Shown here: piece by piece, positions 43,011 through 56,593 of the stretch
Position numbering within the stretch: position 1 is the first letter of the stretch
Layout of the letters: every line of letters starts with the position of its first letter
DNA from: Plectrocnemia conspersa
Lineage: Eukaryota; Arthropoda; Insecta; Trichoptera; Polycentropodidae
Assembly (NCBI GenBank): GCA_009617715.1
Contig: VTFK01000092.1
Location: forward strand, 1,488,001-1,552,000
Direction of reading: 5' to 3'
DNA: 64,000 bases
Translations under genes and position numbers: made by a program
Notes under the pieces: model-generated
Seen by the model: the letters and a program-made list of their open reading frames with translations, nothing else
What the model was told of the DNA's origin: nothing
Databases searched by the model: none

Positions 43011-46000
43011 AAAAAAAATATGTAAACTAACATATTGTTATAAATTTTAAAATTTAAAGCAAAAATACATTATTTTGTGTTGAGGAAAAAACAATGATCT
43101 GTTTAAAGTGTAATAAAAACTAATAAATTAATTTATCTTGCATTTAAAACGAAACGGAGCGGTTAGTCAAAAATAAACGAGTGATTATATGATTCTAGTA
43201 AAAATATATACTATAACGGGATTTATCTTATTGACACAAATAAAAAAAATAATGTTAAATCTTAAAGAAAATCGAACCACCGTTTCCAAATTAAATCAAT
43301 AATTTCAACGGCTAAAATAGTTTAAATTAGACATTTATCAGATAAAACAAAATATTTCAGCTACGCACTAAATTATCTAGATCTGTTAAAAAAATCGAGA
43401 TAGAGTTGCGACTTGGATCTCATTTTATTATTTTTCGGATCGTATATAAGCTAGAGCGTTGTCACAAAAAAATTCTTTCACTTGGACTACCACTTTGATT
43501 TTTTACTGGTCACACGAAAGTCACCTCGAATCTTTAAGACTTGTATCAACTTGAAAATAAAATGGAACAATTATAAATTCGTGTCCTAAACTCCTAACAT
43601 AATTTCACGACATATTTAAAAAATATTTTATATATAAAAAAACACTTCAATGTAATTGATATTTTATTCTAAATAATGTATTTAATTTTCATTAAAATTG
43701 CCGTGTTTTATATACAAGATATATTTTATCACTATTCGTACATTTATTTGATGAAACACATTGAATAATAGCAATTGATCGTAATTATTGACTGCACCTA
43801 ACTCACCCAATAGCGGTTCGCGGTCGTTTTTTCGAACGTAAAACTTAAAACAATAGTATGCGACGAGAAAGACCGCACGCACACCAATGGCTTCGCAACC
43901 ACTGCTTTATGCAATTGACGGTTCAATAAGTTTGCAACAAAAAAAGAACGCTTTTGAAGTTACTGCTATTTATTACCGAAAAAAATTGCAAAAAAAAAAA
44001 ACCCATAAATCTGAAAATTTATCTAGCGCGAAGATGTCAAAATGCCGCGTCTTTAGCCAAACAATGTAACACTGGTATTTCAGGAAATTGAACAATGAGA
44101 GCAATTAATGTTGTTGGTGAAAAGACATATTGCATTTTTGTTTCTAAAGTTGTAATTTTATTTATGAGGATCAAGAGAACGTAGAGAGTTTTAATCACAA
44201 AAGGGCAATATTTGTTCATGTGCATGAAAAGTTGTAGACGCAAAACAAGCAAATAGTTATCTTTGAATTCTAGCCAAGAAATGTCCAGACGTATAAAAAA
44301 GCCTCTGTGTGCATTAAAGCGTGTACCTAAGCTAAAGTAAAAATGCAGTCTGCTATCTGCGGAAGAATAGGTTAATTCATAAAGTTAAATTGAATCGCAC
44401 TGGGGTTGAAATATAAAAGAACTCTATAAGTAAAAAGCCGTAGCATATTTTTTATCTTTATTTGTAAGCAGACAAAAAAGTGCATAAAAAATAATTAGCA
44501 TAATAATCATGAATTTTTATTTAACAAATAAATTCTTAAAATTGCATTTAACAGCAAAAGAATATGCACCACACAACACATAGCAGTGATTAAAATAATG
44601 CTTTATCTCGGAGGCGATTTTTCGATCTCTTGTTTAAAATTTATAAAGCTCTTTTATGTAATAAATAAGCAGTAGAATTTTCTTATTAAAAAAATTGTGG
44701 CTAATTTTAACTATATGGAAAGAAATGACTCGTAATAAGGCACACTTTTTTTAAGTGTAAACAAAAACATATTTTTTTTAAATTAAATTTAAAATTTAAA
44801 AATATCATATTTATAAATACAATATTTAAAAATATTTAATTTAAAATTTATTGAGATGAAATAAAGTATTTTTTTTTAATTTTAATTTAATTAATTTCTA
44901 TTTCTAAACGATTTTATTTATATAAAATTTTATGTAGAATTTTTTTCAAATGAATTTTTCATTATTTTGATTGGCCATAATTTTGCAACAAGGTGGCATA
45001 TATATTTTTTTACTAGGCTAAGTTGAGATTTTTCGGAGGTATATTTTATCAAGAAAAATTTACGCCGATCTGATTAAAAGAAAATAATTAACCGTTTACT
45101 GAAATATCGCAATTTTCATAAAAGTTTGTATAGCAGACGGACGTAGTTATTATATATAACTCTACATATAAACCTTCGAGTTAAACGAGATCAAATCAAA
45201 TTAAAAATCAAGACTAACGTTATTTTTACATTTAACGAATTCAACTTTCATGTTATCCCGCTTTCCAATTTGATTCAGAAACTTTCGATTTTATTTTTAT
45301 AAAAAGACTGAAACAGCGAAAGCTTCAATTTGAAGTGAGTAAGTGATATATGTATTTTTTCTATTTATGTTTTGCTTTTTTAATTAAAGCTTGCGGTCCG
45401 TAGAATTTGTTACCATTGATAAAAAGCAACGTGTTTTTCTGAAAAAATGCAATAAAAAATCGCACAGCATTGTATGCTTTTGCTTGGCTGAATTTCAATT
45501 CATGTATCGTTTTATATACGAATGAAAAATTTTCAGCTACAAATCTCCATGAAAACTGGTTGTGAAAATCAAACTTATTTTTTTCTGTTCGAATAAAAAT
45601 TTATAAACATAGATACACGCTATATATAGTATCTTGCATAATACATGTAATATAATACTAAATCTCGGAAAGAAAACCTTTCGTTCGTTCCGAATTGTTG
45701 AAAAGACGGATTTGACCTTTTGAGTAACATTTTATTTTTATTTTATTAATTTTGAAAAAAGCCAGAGCAAGGAAGGGTTGCTTAAAAATAAAAATCTGAA
45801 TCGTAATCCTTGAAATTAGAACAGGATAACGAGTTAATTTTATATTTTATTCATGCGTTTTATGCCCTAAGAGTGTAGCTTTAAACTTTTAATTTAATAA
45901 ATATTTAACGCGAAAATTGTATGCATTGTTAAAATGCTCAGAAAAACAAGATATTTGGCAAAAAGATAAATCACTTAATTTATATAATACTAATATTTAA

Positions 46001-46479
46001 AGAATATTTTAATTCATGGTATTTTAATCATTTCTTTAAAAATACTTGATAATATTTATAATAAATAACGGTATTTAATAAATCGTTTTTTATCATCATA
46101 TTAATGATCATCCTGTTTAATTCAGTAATTATCTTAAACTACTCTTGAACCCAATTATAATTTTAATAAAACCAGTTTGTTCCTAACAATTATATATAAA
46201 ATGACAGTGTAAAAAATAAGTAAACAGTATTTAAACAGATCTAAAAACTCACCCTAGCATACTAGTAAGAAATGTGTTAAAAAGAATGTTATAAATAAAC
46301 CTTCGTTTATTTGTGTATACATACCCTATATTTATGTATATATTTTTAAGAACAATATCGTTACGCAGTAATCTTTATACCCTAATTTATCGCCATATTA
46401 TGTGTTTTTTCAACCTTTAGCGGTCCCCTTAGATAAAATGTGTATTTGTATACTACATAACGTGTATATTTTCTCAGAT
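43011..46479. other. AT-rich desert
   Basis: Over 3.4 kb dominated by A/T-rich sequence. Short frames at 43682-44252 have no motifs. A small complex patch at 45640-45790 shows no structure. No matches to the window's repeat families were seen. Confidence 0.5.
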
Positions 46480-47000
46480 TTCGTCATTTTAGAAGCCAAT
46501 TCCGTGCGTGTTCACGTACAAGACCCTTTGCTCCAAATGGTCCATTGAGACAATTCCCAGAGGAGTTTTAGTCTTTGTATATAAAATAGCCAATTTGCTT
46601 ATACACAATTTATTTTGACGAACTCGCCCAAATTACTTTAGCTTTTGCGCGTGAAAGATTTAGATACTCGATAATAAAAAAACGTAAGAGTGAAAATAAA
46701 CCTTTTTACGGCCGGCTTGATAAAGTTTTATGCGAATACGAAGTGTAAAGGGCTTTTAAACGAATGAAATTTACTTGCATTAGGACAATTAGGCAAAATT
46801 GAACAAAAACACGTCGAGATTTACGAGTTGTTTTCCGATCTTTGGAGCATCGGTATATCTTGTTGTAACGGCTCAGTGAAGCCTTAAACCTAATTTCCCC
46901 GAACCGGCGTTCTGCAACAGTTAAGTCAGGGTGTATATCCCGAGGTTATGAGCCATCGATCCTTCGGAGACCTTTGGAGATTTGCTCTTAGAACTGCAAA
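46480..47000. promoter_or_regulatory. Candidate cis-regulatory island
   Basis: Complex, frameless sequence with clean edges. It holds posterior-Hox-like TTTTACGG and TTTTATGCG words (46705-46735), CTTGATAAAG, an AGACCCTTTGCTCCAAA stretch resembling nuclear-receptor half-sites, and AATTAGG homeodomain cores. In insects such islands in AT deserts are typically conserved enhancers. The claim is compositional and motif-based only. Confidence 0.4.
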
Positions 47001-47929
47001 TGGTTATGAGGAAACTCAATAGCAAATTAAATTAAATTTACATTATATAATATATTTAGCTTACTTAAGCATCAATTTGAATTAAAAGATACTACTATAA
47101 TGTTTACACTGAAATCGTCTAACAAATTTTAAAAGTTCACTAATAAAAAAAATGTTATTCTATAGATTAGATAATATTTTCAGAACTATAATAAATAATA
47201 CACATTCAATAAATATTTGTATTCCAATGGTTCGTCATTTTTTTTCAACATTTACTTACATCATTTTTTTTTATTATCTAAATGAACAGTATTATAATAA
47301 AAGTAAAAATGCTGCATACTTAAAATGATCAATTAACGATACATTTTTTTTTTAAATTTTATAAAGTGTGCTAGAAATATTGAATAAATATTATTATTAT
47401 AACAACCCGTTATTATAATTAAATCGCTCTGAATTATTTTATTTATCTTCTCGAGGCTTTATAGCGGTACAACCATAAACTTTAAAAGCACAAACACACT
47501 TTCGTTGTTTTATTATCACGGTTAAAATGGTATCGCACTTCAATAGCAATAAATTACATTAAATGCACGCAAACATTAAAGATGCACTTTCTACGAATCT
47601 TTGGATTCAAATAAACTCATTTAGATGGAGATTGTGCTTTTATCAAAGTGAAAAGAGTATTTAAGTAAAGAATAATTTATTTAATTAAAAACTTAAATTT
47701 AGACTGATAAAACTATTATATATAAATATAATATATAAAAGGCATATAAATTTATCTTTGACATTATTTTTTTTGTTTGAGATTTGAAACAATATTTTTT
47801 TTGTACTATATTCTCTCCTAATACTAAAGTATTTAATATATTTATATTAACAGTTGTATACACAAAGAAGTTTTTATTGTAAAGAGCTTATGTTCAGCGA
47901 AATAGAAGCAATTCAAGCCATTTTTAATT
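47001..47929. other. AT-rich spacer
   Basis: A/T-rich DNA without frames, repeats or RNA structure. Confidence 0.5.
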
Positions 47930-48310
47930 TAAACAGAATTTTAGAATCAGTGAATACGGGAGCACAAGACCCTTAGTTACGCATTATCAACGGGGTGCGA
48001 TATAATGTCGTTGAACTCAAGAGGAAAATGTGAGGCAGACTCCAGGCTTCACTCCGCGCATACAACGTGAAGTCTGCAATCTCAAATAGCCTTAATAAGC
48101 CCTTAATAGGCCAAATTCGATCCTATACTACCCGTGGTGGAGTATTCAATGGGAACGCCCGGTCAAGGACAAAAGCATGATGAATGGAGCCTCACTGCAG
48201 CTTTGAAGGTTCAAAAACCCAATCTGTTCTGGTTGACAACCCGATATCAACTTTTAGGTGTGGCTTAAAACTGATGATAAATCCAGCTGTGGGCAAAGAG
48301 TAAAGTTTTT
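47930..48310. other. GC-richer insert, probable repeat relic
   Basis: About 380 bases of balanced composition with sharp edges and a T-rich then A-rich run right after it (48305-48340). It has no open frame longer than a few dozen codons. Composition and edges look like an old retroelement (SINE-like or truncated LINE) rather than a host exon, but I cannot place it in a family. Confidence 0.35.
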
Positions 48311-48399
48311 TTTTTTAAAAAATTTAAAAAAAAATACTAAATCCAATTTTTCAATTACAATATAAAATAAAAAAGGATAAGGTTCGTGTGGATATTAGT

Positions 48400-48640
48400 A
48401 ACCGATTTACATATATCAGTAGTTTTCCATGATAGTTAATATATATGATGCAGTGAATGTGTATTACTAGTAAAAATATATTTTCACTGGCATTTCAGTG
48501 AAGTTAACTTGGAATACATTTGTACCGGAAGATATATATTTCTTGATAGTGAAAATATTATTTCACTGACATGTGATAGTACATTTATATGCAGATTTAA
48601 ATTGTAATTTAACAGATGTATAACGTGTAAGTAGTGGTGC
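48400..48640. repeat. Possible R1-related repeat with short inverted CACTG motifs
   Basis: CACTGGCATTTCAGTG and later ATTTCACTGACATGTGATAG recall the CACTG...CAGTG ending of R1 copy 2 (32530-32560). The similarity is patchy, so the relation is tentative. Confidence 0.35.
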
Positions 48641-49329
48641 TTAACTAATACTCGTAATAATTATGTACGCTATTGAATTTTATTTCAAAAAAAGTTTTTC
48701 GGATTTTGCCACCGAAAATGTGTTACTTTGCAGCTAAAATAAACGCGAGAAAATTTGGTAGCAGCTTATTTTGATTATATACAAATGATCACAGAGAAAT
48801 AGTGTCAAAATGTATATCTTAGACTGAGTTTGACTCGGATGACTCCGATGCAACAAATCATCACATATTTTATACTCTTGATTCGAGATACCTCAGGCGA
48901 ATCACCTATGCGTATGTTAGTGAGCCAGTAGCATCTCTTGATAATTTAATTAACGAAATATGATCACGGCTTAAAAAAATCGTTATTGCAAGGGGTATAT
49001 GATAATAGTGGTTTTTATGCTAGATAGACGCATTGTATATCATGCATAATTTCGCACAAATAAATTTTCTGGTACTTAGCTTTTTGCTGGTAAGTGTTCT
49101 GTAAAATTACGCAATTGTGGTATTGAGTATTCTTTTATTGTTAGTTTGAACTTTTGTCTAAACAAGTTTCTGTTAACTTTTTATATTATTTAAAATGATC
49201 GCTCGAATGACTTAAGCGTTAACGAGCTGCAAAATTATAAATCAATTGTTTGGTCAAATTTAAGTAATTAGTCAAATTATATTTAAAAAATGAAAATATA
49301 TCTTTACACAAGAAAAAAAACACATTTAG
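48641..49329. other. Spacer, nothing identified
   Basis: Mixed A/T-rich sequence with no frame, RNA or repeat. Confidence 0.45.
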
Positions 49330-50075
49330 GAAACAGTTGCGAAACGTTCATTTGCTATTAAAACGCAAACCTTACCTTAATTTATAAACTAAACTCAGCT
49401 TAACTTAATATAAGTTGCAAAAACTAACAGTTTTTCAATTTTTATTAGATTAAGCTAAGGTTTAAAAATTAAATGAGCATTTCACAACTGGCAAAGTGAG
49501 TTTCATAGACATTTTAGAGCAGCGTCTAGCAGTTAAATTATATTTTCGCAAGTAGAAATATATATCTACCTGTAAAATGTAATTGGATATGATTACACTG
49601 AAATTATTTTTAATCTGAAAATACATCTTTTAGATTACGAAAATAATAGCTGCTGTTGATTTATTGGTTTTAAAAAAAATTTGATTTATGACCTAAAAAA
49701 TGTAATAAAATACTAAACCAAATACCAGCGATTAGTACTAATAAGATAAATATACGAATCCGTGTATTTTTGTATTTAAAATCAAAAATATTAAAAGGGA
49801 TTTATAGATGAATATTTTAATGTAAGAAATCGTTAACTGACATAAATGTAGTAAATTATTTGAGTAATTTTTTTAAATTAGGTTTTGGTTTGAACAGCAA
49901 ATAACGTTTCGCAACTGTAAAATTGAGTTGCATAGGCATTTTAAAGCAGCATTAAATTTCACAAGCACCTATCGGTTAAATTATATTTTCGCTAATAGTA
50001 TTTCACTGAAACAGATAGTGAAATTATATTTATATAAATGAAAATATACCTTTACTGAAAATATACATAATATAA
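49330..50075. repeat. Dispersed repeat family R1, three units in two orientations
   Basis: A minus-oriented end unit (49332-49385, CAGTTGCGAAACGTTCATTT then GCTATT...CGCAAACC) faces a plus-oriented unit at 49440-49620 (AGGTTT, ATGAGC...TTCACAACTG, GACATTTTAGAGCAGCG, TTAAATTATATTTTCGC, AGTAGAAATATATATCT). A further plus unit lies at 49880-50070 (TTGGTTTGAACAGCAAATAA, CGTTTCGCAACTG, GGCATTTTAAAGCAGC, TTAAATTATATTTTCGC). The head-to-head pair makes an imperfect fold-back. There are no coding frames. R1 also occurs at 8105-8270 and 32515-32760. Confidence 0.65.
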
Positions 50076-53000
50076 ACAGAAAATTAAGGAGCAAAATATT
50101 GAAAAAAAAAAATAGATTTTTGCACTTTAACAACATTTTAAATCAAACAGCAGCATTAAAAAACGCCAATAAATCTGATAATATGATTTTTTTAATATAA
50201 TAATCGTCACATTTATTCAGTGAGAGCTTCATACATCACTGATATTACACTACAATCATTTTTAAAAACAGGAAGCAGCAAGATATTGTACATACATCAG
50301 GTAACAATGCATTATCGAGCAAAATAATAGATGTTCCTAAAAATTGCCCTTTTTTAGAGTATCCCTAAAACAATTAAAATTGTTGATTAATAGGACGGAT
50401 TAATCTGGAAAAAGTATTTTTTTATAAATGTTGTCTAGTAACTGTGATTTTTAATAGCGAATTTTATATCGAATATTTTAAGTCATTTAAGATCAAAATG
50501 ATTCTATCAATAATCTGTATTGTCACGCTTTTATTTAATTTTATTGAGCAGAGTCTAAACATATTATGCGGAAAACCTATTTTTTATAAGTTAGTAAATA
50601 CAAAAATAAATAAATTAGTAAAATTAAATTACTTTTATATACTTTTAAGCGGTAATCGCCGTTTTATTGTAGATTGTACGATATTCTATTCTCTGTCATT
50701 GATGCGTCGATTTTAAATAATATGTTTGCTTAATCGTTAACGCACACTTTAGTTAACTATACATTCCATTATCTATTATTATCATGCTATTGATTATAAA
50801 CCGTTTTCCGAGCGAACAATCATCGGAGTAAATTAGTTTTATTCTCTATATAAACAGTTCAAATAGCACGTTACTAGGAACGAGTGATAAATTACAAACA
50901 TTGATCATTGATTGTGTGTAAAACACGGTAAAAAATTGACGGCCGACAATGATTGCCATCATTACTGAAAAAATACTGTTTTAAAAACGGTATCTTGAAA
51001 CAATGAAGATATTTTATAGTGAGTTCGTAAAAAAAATATATCAAGTAAAGCGGAGCATAAATAATCGAATTTTCCATCGAACGAATTTATAATATTAAAC
51101 TTCTTTTTAAATTAATATTGTGTTCATGGGTTTTGAATGGTATAGCTTTGTATGTCGACTCGTTTGAACGGAATTCCTTTTGGTCACATTTTCCGCAGGA
51201 AATGTACGATAGTTGTACTACATACAAGCCGACCGGATTAAGTACATTGAAAGGATTCATAGGGTCCTTAAATGGGTCAGTCGTGTGGATATAGGGGACT
51301 TTAAATTGAGTTTAATTCGCGTTTTCTGTATTTGTAATTTAAACAATGCAAATAAAGACAGTTTTGTAATCATTGATATTATTAATCAAATAATGTATCT
51401 TTGGCTTAGAAAATGTCATTTTTCAGATCTTTTTACATATAAAAAAATATAAATAATTTTTAAAATGAGATATAAGTTATGCTGGAAACAGATACATATC
51501 AAATTGTGTTTAAATTAACCGTAATTTACTATATATAAAATAGTTTAATACACAAAAAAAGTTAATTACCTACATATAATTATTTCAAATCTAAATAGGC
51601 ATCTCTCTAATGTTTACCCTAATTTCGATCTGAATTACGTTCCTCCGCTATATTACAATGTTTATAAAACGCGTAGCAATATCACAATGTAGTAATATCA
51701 CGATTGTTATGCAAATTTGATGCGAAATTGTTTTCGTAACAATTTTCTAAAATAACAGAGAGTCCCCCCAAGGCGTCGAAAGTTGACTTAACGCGATTAG
51801 CTTTGTAATTTTTATTTGACGAAATTCCCGAACGAAAACATGAAACGATAAATAACTTGCCCAAGGGGTGTTATATTATCTTTGTCTGTTTGTTTGTTAA
51901 TTATTATTGTTTTTATTTCATTCGGGTGTCATGTGATAGAGAGTTTACAATTTCGCGTCGGACGAACTTTTATCAAGGCCTAACGCCAAAGTTTTTACGG
52001 AACTTTCGTTTGAAGCTTTTTTTACCATTACGCCAAGTCTGCTGGATATTTTTTTCGAAAAGGTGAATAGTATCAAATTTAATAAGTATCAAGTTTACGA
52101 ATAAACTTAGATTGAAAATTATGGCTTTGGGCAAAAAATAATGAAATGAAGATAAGTAATTTAAAAGACGATTATAAAATAATAATATAGTAAAAATAGA
52201 AGCGAATTATTCTTTATGCATTAAGAATAAACTTCTGCAGAATTTTATCATTATCTGGTTTTTGCTTAAGTCAATGATTTTATTAACTGGTGAAACAAAG
52301 TCGCAATATTAAAGCAGGAAGAAGTGAAGCTAATGTTAAAAACTTGCGTTGAAGCTCATGAATATAAAAAAATGTGAAAAAAAAATATTTTTGATAGATA
52401 TCTAACTATTGATAACATAAGACTTATATGACATTTAAATTAAAAACTCATTCACAGTATATGTACTTTAAGGACTTGCAGTCTAATCCGTGGAGTCGTA
52501 GAGATAAGTCCACTATTTCGCGACATTAATACTAATTAAATAGTAATGTGAATTAGTATCATATATATATATATATATAATAAAGCTTTAAAACGTCATA
52601 ATATATACAAACGATTATAGTTCAAAAACTAAAGGCGTTATATAAAGATGTAGTATATATTTAATACTTTACATCATTAACGCAAAAGTATTTTAAAGGC
52701 TTCAAAACTTGAGCGTTCAATTTATGCTTTTATAATCTGAGGCAAGCTATTAAACCATAGAAATATAATATTACACAGTACAGCTTAAAATTAATTACGT
52801 ATCTACACAATCAAAGGCTTTTTAGCGTTTAACTTTAATTGAGAATTTTCTTCTTCAAATATGATAAAGGCACACTACTTCGATTATTTTGTATTCGTGA
52901 AAATATAAATACGTATGAATGCACAACGCGTACTTATTTCAAATAAATTGTATTGACATATTATTTGTAAAACCTAAAAGAAAATATTTTGTCATAAAAA

Positions 53001-55504
53001 TGTCAACCATTTACGTTGGTACATTGCGTTATACTTTTCACTCGCAAAAATGTGGTTATTCAATTTATTATATACAAGAATTTTTATTAAATAGGAATGT
53101 ATAAAATATTTATTATAAACTTGATAATTAGCATAGTTGATTTTTAACAAGCACTCGGTTAAATGCAGTCATGCAAGAATATGCGATCATCGGTTCAATC
53201 GCGTTCTGCGAATTACAAAAATACTGTAAAATATATAGTAATTCAACGATGCACTCGTTTACTCGCAGAATTATAGGTTAATTGTGAAATTCTAGTTCTA
53301 GTTTATCATAGCTAGAAACAAGAACGGAAAAGCCATGTGTGAGATCGACATTCTTGCACGTCTATTGCAATAGAGCTCCGTTTATCAGAACGTCTGAGTG
53401 ATGTTAGCAATTATAATGACACGATGTCAATCCAAAGATTTTTCCAGAAATACAGAATGATTCATTAAAAATTACTCCTATAATATATTATTAAATAAAA
53501 TAGTGATTATTTTAAACCAATTTTATTATCATAAATATATGCAAAACATTTATAAATATAATTTGAAAAAATGTTAAAATGTTTATTTTTTAGATTATTA
53601 TAATATATTACTAATAAATAATCCAGTGATGTTATTGTACCCGAAATAAATTGATAGTGATTGATAGAACTAAAAAATAATAATTATTTTAAGCACTGTT
53701 TTCATAGAGCTCACTGAATTAAAAATGTGGTACCACATACCGACATTTATGTATTATCTTAAAACCTCACGAAAATATATGTTATCGTCCTAATATTTTG
53801 CAAATTAAAACTATTTATAAAATTTTCAAAATCTGCATACTTATGTGCATATATAAATTATGTAAATTTCTATATTCTGACTTAAAATTATATCAATCAG
53901 AAAATTATAACAGTTAAATAATTTTGAAGTTCTTATACAAAGTAAAAGTATATTAACAATAGCAGTTACGAAGCAATGAATTTCTGACAAAAAATCTAGG
54001 AAACTGTTTTTATAGGACCGTTGAAATTATTAGGTCATTAAGATTATATTATATGCAATTTAGCAACAATGCAATAATTTTTTATTATATAAATATAGTT
54101 TGTGTTTTTATTTTCCAATTACATTGTTATTGTTGTATTTTACTAAATAGCATATCGTCCTTGATTGACTACAATTTATTACCTCGTTATTTATCTATGA
54201 AATTGAAAAATCTAAGGTGATCGAATTTTATTAATGAAACTCTATTTCCGTAATACAACAAATAATAAAAAATTAAAAACGTCATGGGTTAATATGGAAT
54301 TTGAACCCAAATTTTATATATAATTAACAATACTCATTGAGTAAAGGATATTCAAGTTTTATACTTTCGGAAAAATCTGACACGTCAACAATTTACATAC
54401 AATATACTTCTAAAAAAATAGATACAACGTTTAATTTTGTTTTAAATGAAAATAACTGACTCATAAATATCTTAAATGGTTAAAATTTAAATTGTAAATA
54501 TCTTAAAGTATGGTTGATGGTAAAAAAATAATTAATGAGAAAAAAGTTATTAACATGCATCGATTTTCAATTACATATTTTTACAAATCTATGGTTATCT
54601 ATGTAAAATACAGTTTTTTTATTGCTTAATTATATAATCAGACAATTTTTAGAAACTTCAATATATATTTCATATTCATATACAAACAGTAAATAACTTT
54701 AATTTTAGGTTTTTGTCATAGTTGATTATGAAATTTAATTAAAATTTTGATCAACTTTATTAAATAAAATTATTTAAAATATTCAATATAACATAATGCA
54801 TAAATTAAAATATGAAAGTCGCTTAAAAAGAATTTAAAAGCAGTTTTCTATTTTATTACTGTTTGTAAGTATTTTTTTTAATTTAGGTATTTGTGTGAGA
54901 GAAATCGAATGACTACTAAAAATAATATGAACTTGATTAAGCATTTAGAAAAAATATTAAACAGTAAAAATGGCAATAATAATTGTTTAATTTATGTAAT
55001 GTTGTACCTAATTTTTTAGAATTATATTTTGTTTTAATATATTATAATATATTTTTTTATTATTAAGAATTAATTAAAACAATAAAAAAAAATTCTTTAA
55101 ATAATTTTAATACGTCTATAGAAAAGATTCGCTATCCCTGTTTATGAACAATAATTATTTTTTTTTAATTTGCAGTGCTCAAAATGTTAAAATAATTTTT
55201 AATAAATATAGTGTAAAAAAAATATAATTGAATAAAAGTATTTTATTTATGTTATTTTATTTTCTAAATAACGTACTCACACTTAAAAAAAATTATTACC
55301 AAAAATTTTTTTGAAGCTTTATTAGTCATAAAGTAATAGGAGCAATGAATTATGCTTAAAATATTTAGGTATAACTATTAAGACAAATAAAATAGATGCA
55401 GCGAATTAAAGAATTTAACTTAATTTATTTTATATATAAAACTCCTATATAAAAAATATATAGTAGAAATAGAGATTTTCTTTTTTCCGATTATTTCCGA
55501 TTCG
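50076..55504. other. AT-rich desert, no gene supported
   Basis: More than 5 kb. The 90-codon frame at 50444-50716 is Ile/Leu/Phe/Lys-rich and could pass for a membrane segment, but it uses A/T codons exactly as expected by chance. An (AT)n run lies at 52561-52580. A tRNA B-box-like GGTTCAATCGC near 53193 has no foldable arms around it. No LINE, hAT or TTAA signature was found. Confidence 0.45.
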
Positions 55505-55735
55505 CGTTCTGTACGATACGCTAATTTGTAGTGTCCTTAAATATGGTTCTATTATCTGGAATCCGAGCAAAGCAAAATACTCTTTGTTGTTGAAAAGTAT
55601 TCGAAGAAAATTTACTTTTGAGAAGAACCATGTAATTTGAGTTACACATTTATAATTTTCAAAGAAACATGCTCTAAGAACAATAAATCTTAGGCGCTTG
55701 GGATGCAACTATAGACTCAACTAGTCAATTTATGA
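55505..55735 (+). pseudogene. LINE RT thumb-region fragment
   Basis: The plus strand reads LYDTLICSVLKYGSIIWNPS followed by LLLKSIRRKFTF, the region just after the RT catalytic motif in Jockey-like elements. It matches LYDTLVRSILE...KLEKVQRKFLR of the LINE at 520-1916. Further on, after stops, comes INLRRLGC, like the LRRL block that follows in such elements. No 3' tail or 5' part is present. The 87-codon minus frame here (55445-55708) is a shadow. Confidence 0.75.
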
Positions 55736-55839
55736 ATATCTATAAAATTGACATTAAATAATTTTCATTATTTTTGAAACACCTTATAAAGAAATATTTT
55801 ATTTTGCTTTTTAAAAAAACCCTCTTCAAGCTTAAACCA

Positions 55840-56290
55840 CCGAGTGTCGCGAAAAACGCCACGTCAGCCACACTGCCCACTCGCCCTAAAACCGAAGATC
55901 TCCTTGAGATGTTTCGACGACAATTTAAAATTCGCATCTTATAAATAAAGTCTATGTCGATATTTATTTTCGGGGACCCCGAGGGCTTCCGGGGGGCCCG
56001 TGCGCGTAATTGAATCCGAGCCCCCGGAGCCGGGCTAATTGGAAACGTGTCCCGTAACACTCTTAGATCATTCGCTAAGCCCTCGAATTGATGGCGACCA
56101 TCAATTCGTATCGAACCTGTGTAAAGTATAAGCCCGCGGATCGCTCTCTCTTACTCTGGAAGAGTTTGCAGAGGCGTTATGGAAAAATAGACGAGTTCCT
56201 CCGTTTATAAATTAGGTTATGTTATGTGCGTCGGTGCCTAAGGGCTTCGGGGATAAGGGCCGAACGTGACTTATGATCGTTCGATGAGCT
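55840..56290. promoter_or_regulatory. GC-rich island with a palindrome, possible conserved non-coding DNA
   Basis: The most GC-rich stretch in the window, with GGGGACCCCGAGGGC, CCGGGGGGCCC and CCCCCGGAGCCGGGC near 55973-56034. TAATTGAAT and CTAATTGG homeodomain-type cores flank the last of these. Next to it is a perfect 11-bp inverted repeat with a 3-base loop, CGAATTGATGG-CGA-CCATCAATTCG (56084-56108). The 106-codon minus frame (55740-56060) owes its length to composition and has no domain. A regulatory or structured-RNA role is inferred, not shown. Confidence 0.4.
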
Positions 56291-56593
56291 CAACTTTTAA
56301 TTTCGTAGATGGGTTGATAGTTGTGTGCGATAGTTGATAATGGAGAGTGTTACGCTATGAGAGAATTTACAAGATAATAAAAATTTAGTGCTTTCTGTAT
56401 TTAAATGATTGGCTCGAAGGCATTTTAAAATGTGATAAACAATTATCGATGGGTTGTAATAAATATTTATTATTAATAATATTGTGGCCATCTTTGATAA
56501 TATACCATACAAAAATATTATTTTAAATAGCACTTGAAAGACTTTAGGACACTATTGTTTTTTTTTTAATTTCCATTGTATCTAGAAAATCAG
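56291..56593. other. AT-rich spacer
   Basis: A/T-rich DNA between the GC-rich island and the LINE-tailed repeat. The 78-codon minus frame at 56297-56533 is A/T-codon driven and has no motif. Confidence 0.45.

Noticed and set aside
50444..50716. 90-codon frame with hydrophobic stretches, possible small membrane protein
   Set aside because: Composition is Ile/Leu/Phe/Lys/Asn-rich exactly as A/T-rich random frames are; there are no splice signals, motif or gene context.
53150..53215. Possible tRNA gene with B-box GGTTCAATCGC
   Set aside because: No acceptor or anticodon stem could be folded and there is no A-box at the right distance.
54290..54325. B-box-like GGTTCAAATTCC on the minus strand
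   Set aside because: No A-box or cloverleaf upstream; A/T-rich chance match.
55740..56060. 106-codon minus frame
   Set aside because: It crosses a GC-rich non-coding island and A/T-rich DNA with an abrupt change of residue composition, and no family is recognisable.
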